In this document: in pieces, positions 59,605 to 64,000 of the stretch
Position numbering within the stretch: the first letter of the stretch is position 1
How the letters are laid out: each line of letters opens with the position of its first letter
Assembly (NCBI GenBank): GCA_032622095.1
Contig: CP136061.1
Span: 201,244,244 to 201,308,243 of the forward strand
DNA length: 64,000 bases
From: Siphonodentalium dalli
Lineage: Eukaryota > Mollusca > Scaphopoda > Gadilida > Siphonodentaliidae
Direction of reading: 5' to 3'
The notes under the pieces: model-generated
Databases searched by the model: none
What the model saw: only the letters and a program-made list of their open reading frames with translations
Told to the model about the DNA's origin: nothing
Translations under genes and position numbers: made by a program

Positions 59605-60150
59605 AAACACTGGTAAACGCCATATAAACCATGGTTTACCAGGCTCTACTCTGGTAAAATATGGTAAAGTCGGGTTTACAATAAAAACACTCTGGTAAAC
59701 GCCAGATAAACCATGGTTTACCAGGCTCTATACTCTGGTAAAATGTGGTAAAGTCGGGTTTACAATAAAAACACTCTGGTAAAAGTCCGGTAAACTATGG
59801 TTTACCAGGCTCTATACTCCGCTAAAAGCCGGGTTTACAAATATGTACTCTGGTAAAAGCCATGTAAAATGGACATACCCTTGTAAATTCCAAGTAAACC
59901 ATGGTAAAGTCAGGTTAACAATGATATACTCTGGTAAAAGACATGTAAACGCCATGTAAAAATGACATACCCTTTCCAGACATACAGATTCCAAGTAAAT
60001 CATGGTATAGTCGGGTTATCAATTAATGATAAACTCTGATAAAAGCCATTACACCCATGTTAAAAGGACATACCCTTGTACACTCCATGCAAGTAAACGC
60101 ATGGTGTACTCCACTTTACTCTTGTAAATGCTGGTGAAACAGGACATACT
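59605..60150. repeat. Minisatellite, ~84-88 bp unit, about six copies decaying rightwards
   Basis: Unit includes 'actctggtaaacgccat', 'ataaaccatggtttaccagg', 'ctctactctggtaaaat' and 'ggtaaagtcgggtttacaat'. The first three copies are close and later ones are degenerate. Confidence 0.88.
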
Positions 60151-60664
60151 GTAGTAAATCACTTCTTCTGAAGAAAAAAAGCTCTTTAAAACTCCCCTTA
60201 AATGTTAGTATTATTTTTTCATTTTCTCTATTTAGTCAATATATATTTATTCGAGGAGAAACGCTCTTTAAAAACCGCTTTACTTCAAATGTCGTCAGTT
60301 ACTTCAAAACGTGGCGCTTTACAACCATGATGCTTTTTGTATGGGTTGGTTCCAGTCAGAGATAACTGAGTTTGCATTCTCTAGTATTAATGCAGCCAAT
60401 AACGTATCCTTTGATATCGAATGAAGTGAGGTAAAGCCATACAATAGTATAGAAATGATACAAGGGGAATGATAGCATGAATGTTGGACCTATTTCTAGA
60501 CTAAAGGCTGGTATGTTGTCCTTGTAGCAGATCAGAATTACACTACCGATCTCACAAAACGCATTTCAACCAGGCCAAGAATTTAGGTGGGTTGGGATTT
60601 TGTATACTTAAGTCCAAAAACGGAAACAACTCTGCAAGGTGGAGTCCAACAATCTCAAAACTTC
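60151..60664. other. Spacer between the inverted minisatellite blocks
   Basis: 'gctctttaaaa' occurs at 60181 and 60264. No gene or other recognisable feature. Confidence 0.4.
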
Positions 60665-60880
60665 TGGTATATATAAATGGTAATACAGCATGATTTACCA
60701 GAGTATACTGTAAGTGGAGTACACCATGCCTTTACTTGAATTTACAAGGGTATAATATTCTTTTTACAGGGACTTTACATGGCTTTTGCCAGAGTATATA
60801 TGTCTATCTGACTTCACCATATTTGACCAGAGTAGAGCCATGTAAACTATGGTTTTCCTGGCTTTACCAGAGTAATTTTA
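60665..60880. repeat. Inverted copies of the 84-88 bp minisatellite
   Basis: 'gatttaccagagtatac', 'tttacatggcttttgccaga' and 'tggctttaccagagtaat' are complements of the units at 59605-60150. Together the two blocks form a foldback with a ~500 bp spacer. Confidence 0.8.
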
Positions 60881-61219
60881 CACGGATATGAGCGATAAAT
60901 CTATTTCACAAAAACACATTTCTGAGCTGATGTGCTTTCTGTCACTTTTGTGAGAATAAAATCATATTTTGTTCGTTAACCAGTGGAAAACAATTGTACC
61001 CGGTGTCATACTCAAACTTTATCAGAATGGGACAAGAATATTCTTGTAAATAAGTAGGCTAAATATAGAAGAGTTTAACACCTTGTATAATCACATGTGT
61101 GATTCATATAGCCTCCAATCTGTTATCTCAAATGTTATAGCTTATGAAACCATGATCGTATTACTCTGCAATGTATAGTATAGCCCCACGTGCATACTTA
61201 CATCGGCAGCGGCTATTCG

Positions 61220-61273
61220 CCATCGGATGGCAAATAGCGATTCTACCGATATGCGCTATTTGCCATCCGATGG
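61220..61273. repeat. Hairpin at the edge of the 165 bp satellite
   Basis: Perfect 20 bp arms 'ccatcggatggcaaatagcg' and 'cgctatttgccatccgatgg', 14 bp loop. The arm contains 'ggatggcaaata', the same string that begins the conserved part of each satellite unit. Confidence 0.9.
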
Positions 61274-61339
61274 TATTTTAAACAAAAGAAAACATATCAT
61301 ATCATCACAATACGCTATTATAACGAGGATTCCTACCGC

Positions 61340-64000
61340 CTTCGTGATCATTAGGCCCAGTTGACCGTCGGTTGACCACCTACATATATCATGGGGGGAT
61401 GGCAAATAAGAAATCGACAAATTTTGAAGGACATTTCGTATAGTTTGAACATTTAGTGACACAAGCTGTCGCTATATGGCCACATAATCATCATTTGTAC
61501 CCGCCTTACTGAAAACCCGGACCAGTTGACCGTCGGTTGACCACCCACAGATATCCTGGGGGGATGGCAAATAAGGAATCGACAAATTTTGAAGGAAATT
61601 TCGTATAGTTTGAACATTTAGTGGCACAAGCTGTCGCTATATGGCCACATAATCATCATTTGTACCCGCCTTACTGAAAACCCGGACCAGTTGACCGTCG
61701 GTTGACCACCTACAGAAATCATGGGGGGATGGCAAATAAGAAATCGACAAATTTTGAAGGAAATTTCGTATAGTTTGAACATTTAGTGGCACAAGCTGTC
61801 GCTATATGGCCACATAATCACCATTTGTACCCGCCTTACTGAAAACCCGGACCAGTTGACCGTCGGTTGACCACCCACAGATATCCTGGGGGGGTGGCAA
61901 ATAAGAAATCGACAAATTTTGAAGGAAATTTCGTATAGTTTGAACATTTAGTGGCACAAGCTGTCGCTATATGGCCACATAATCATCATTTGTACCCGCC
62001 TTACTGAAAACCCGGACCAGTTGACCGTCGGTTGACCACCTACAGATATCATGGGGGGATGGCAAATAAGAAATCGAGAAATTTTGAAGGAAATTTCGTA
62101 TAGTTTGAACATTTAGTGGCACAAGCTGTCGCTATATGGCCACATAATCATCATTTGTACCCGCCTTACTGAAAACCCGGACCAGTTGACCGTCGGTTGG
62201 CCACCTACAGATATCATGGGGGGATGGCAAATAAGAAATCGACAAATTTTTAAGGAAATTTTGTATAGTTTGAACATTTAGTGGCACAAGCTGTCGCTAT
62301 ATGGCCACATAATCACCATTTGTACCCGCCTTACTGAAAACCCGGACCAGTTGACCGTCGGTTGACCACCCACAGATATCCTGTGGGGATGGCAAATAAG
62401 AAATCGACAAATTTTGAAGGAAATTTCGTATAGTTTGAACATTTAGTGGCACAAGCTGTCGCTATATGGCCACATAATCACCATTTGTACCCGCCTTACT
62501 GAAAACCCGGACCAGTTGACCGTCGGTTGACCACCCACAGATATCCTGGGGGGATGGCAAATAAGGAATTGACAAATTTTGAAGGAAATTTCGTATTGTT
62601 TGAACATTTAGTGGCACAAGCTGTCGCTATATGGCCACATAATCATCATTTGTACCCGCCTTACTGAAAACCTGGACCAGTTGACCGTCGGTTGACCACC
62701 TACAGATATCATGGGGGATGGCAAATAAGGAATCGAGAAATTTTGAAGGAAATTTCGTATAGTTTGAACATTTAGTGGCACAAGCTGTCGCTATATGGCC
62801 ACATAATCATCATTTGTACCCGCCTTACTGAAAACCCGGACCAGTTGACCGTCGGTTCACCACCCACAGATATCCTGGGGGGATGGCAAATAAGAAATCG
62901 ACAAATTTTGAAGGAAATTTCGTATAGTTTGAACATTTAGTGGCACAAGCTGTCGCTATATGGCCACATAATCATCATTTGTACCCGCCTTACTAAAAAC
63001 CCGGACCAGTTGACCGTCGGTTGACCACCCACAGATATCCTGGTGGGATGGCAAATAAGGAATCGACAAATTTTGAAGGAAATTTCGTATAGTTTGAACA
63101 TTTAGTGGCACAATCTGTCGCTATAAGGCCACATAATCATCATTTGTACCCGCCTTACTGAAAACCTGGACCAGTTGACCGTCGGTTGACCACCTACAGA
63201 TATCATGGGGGGATGGCAAATAAGAAATCGAGAAATTTTGAAGGAAATTTCGTATAATTTGAACATTTAGTGGCACAAGCTGTCGCTATATGGCCACATA
63301 ATCACCATTTGTACCCGCCTTACTGAAAACCCGGACCAGTTGACCGTCGGTTGACCACCCACAGATATCCTGGGGGGATGGCAAATAAGAAATTGACAAA
63401 TTTTGAAGGAAATTTCGTATAGTTTGAACATTTAGTGGCACAAGCTGTCGCTATATGGCCACATAATCATCATTTGTACCCGCCTTACTGAAAACCCGGA
63501 CCAGTTGACCGTCGGTTGACCACCTACATATATCATGGGGGGATGGCAAATAAGGAATCGAGAAATTTTGAAGGAAATTTCGTATAGTTTGAACATTTAG
63601 TGGCACAAGCTGTCGCTATATGGCCACATAATCACCATTTGTACCCGCCTTACTGAAAACCCGGACCAGTTGACCGTCGGTTGACCACCCACAGATATCC
63701 TGGGGGGATGGCAAATAAGGAATTGACAAATTTTGAAGGAAATTTCGTATTGTTTGAACATTTAGTGGCACAAGCTGTCGCTATATGGCCACATAATCAC
63801 CATTTGTACCCGCCTTACTGAAAACCCGGACCAGTTGACCGTCGGTTGACCACCCACAGATATCCTGGGGGGGGGCAAATAAGAAATCGACAAATTTTGA
63901 AGGAAATTTCGTATAGTTTGAACATTTAGTGGCACAAGCTGTCGCTATATGGCCACATAATCATCATTTGTACCCGCCTTACCGAAAACCCGGATCAGTT
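61340..64000. repeat. 165 bp satellite array, about 16 copies, running off the window
   Basis: Successive 'ggcaaataag' starts at 61401, 61566, 61731 and 61896 give an exact 165 bp period. Each unit includes 'gaaatttcgtatagtttgaa', 'gtggcacaagctgtcgctat', 'cccgccttactgaaaacc' and 'ccagttgaccgtcggttgac'. Divergence between copies is low. Two variants, 'cctacagatatcatgg' and 'cccacagatatcctgg', are interspersed, often alternating. No open frame crosses it. Confidence 0.97.

Noticed and set aside
61340-64000. CENP-B-box-like site in the 165 bp satellite ('tttcgtatag')
   Set aside because: Only the first TTCG matches; the CGGG half is not at the right spacing.

Overview
This is an AT-rich, repeat-dominated stretch of an animal nuclear genome. 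It has no operon structure, ribosome binding sites or dense coding. The few real genes are intron-type or isolated ORFs, and most long ORFs on both strands are repeats read as protein. Two TMEM45/DUF716 genes, a CR1/L2/Jockey-group-like LINE, dense MITEs and foldbacks, and diverged ~150 bp tandem repeats carrying phrases such as 'accaaatttggt' point to an invertebrate metazoan. A mollusc (bivalve-like) is my best guess, but it is an inference and nothing in the sequence fixes the species.

Layout. 1-18 kb: intergenic DNA with small direct and inverted repeats, a 164 bp near-perfect palindrome (12256-12419), a C28 tract and diverged tandem repeats. 18.2-20.1 kb: a LINE 3' relic beside a 1.6 kb inverted-repeat element that encloses a ~62 bp minisatellite. 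21.3-27.2 kb: a nearly intact LINE on the minus strand. ORF1 has three zinc knuckles and an SGNH hydrolase; ORF2 has endonuclease, reverse transcriptase and a C-terminal zinc motif. The two ORFs share one frame and are separated by one TGA. 27.3-38 kb: MITEs of several families and short arrays, including a 22 bp palindromic array at 34.97-35.18 kb. 39.6-40.4 kb: a complete single-coding-exon TMEM45 gene on the plus strand. A MITE begins at its stop codon and supplies the first polyadenylation signal. 42.4-43.4 kb: a long inverted duplication that copies part of a candidate secreted-protein exon and its splice donor. 48.4-49.3 kb: a second TMEM45 gene on the minus strand, convergent with the first; its start codon must lie in an upstream exon. 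52.4-53.1 kb: a 49/54 bp array. 56.7-58.3 kb: a 42 bp array of about 37 units. 59.6-60.9 kb: an inverted minisatellite. 61.3 kb to the window end: a 165 bp satellite that continues past the window.

At least three dispersed inverted-repeat families recur. One has TA target duplications (9.4, 27.8, 36.0, 46.8 kb). One has TTA/TAA duplications, as in PIF/Harbinger (29.8, 51.7 kb, with a truncated copy at 34.1 kb). One has 'tttaaagatgg' ends (27.3, 34.5, 40.4 kb). Several shorter hairpin families also recur. No rRNA gene, CRISPR array or convincing tRNA gene was seen.
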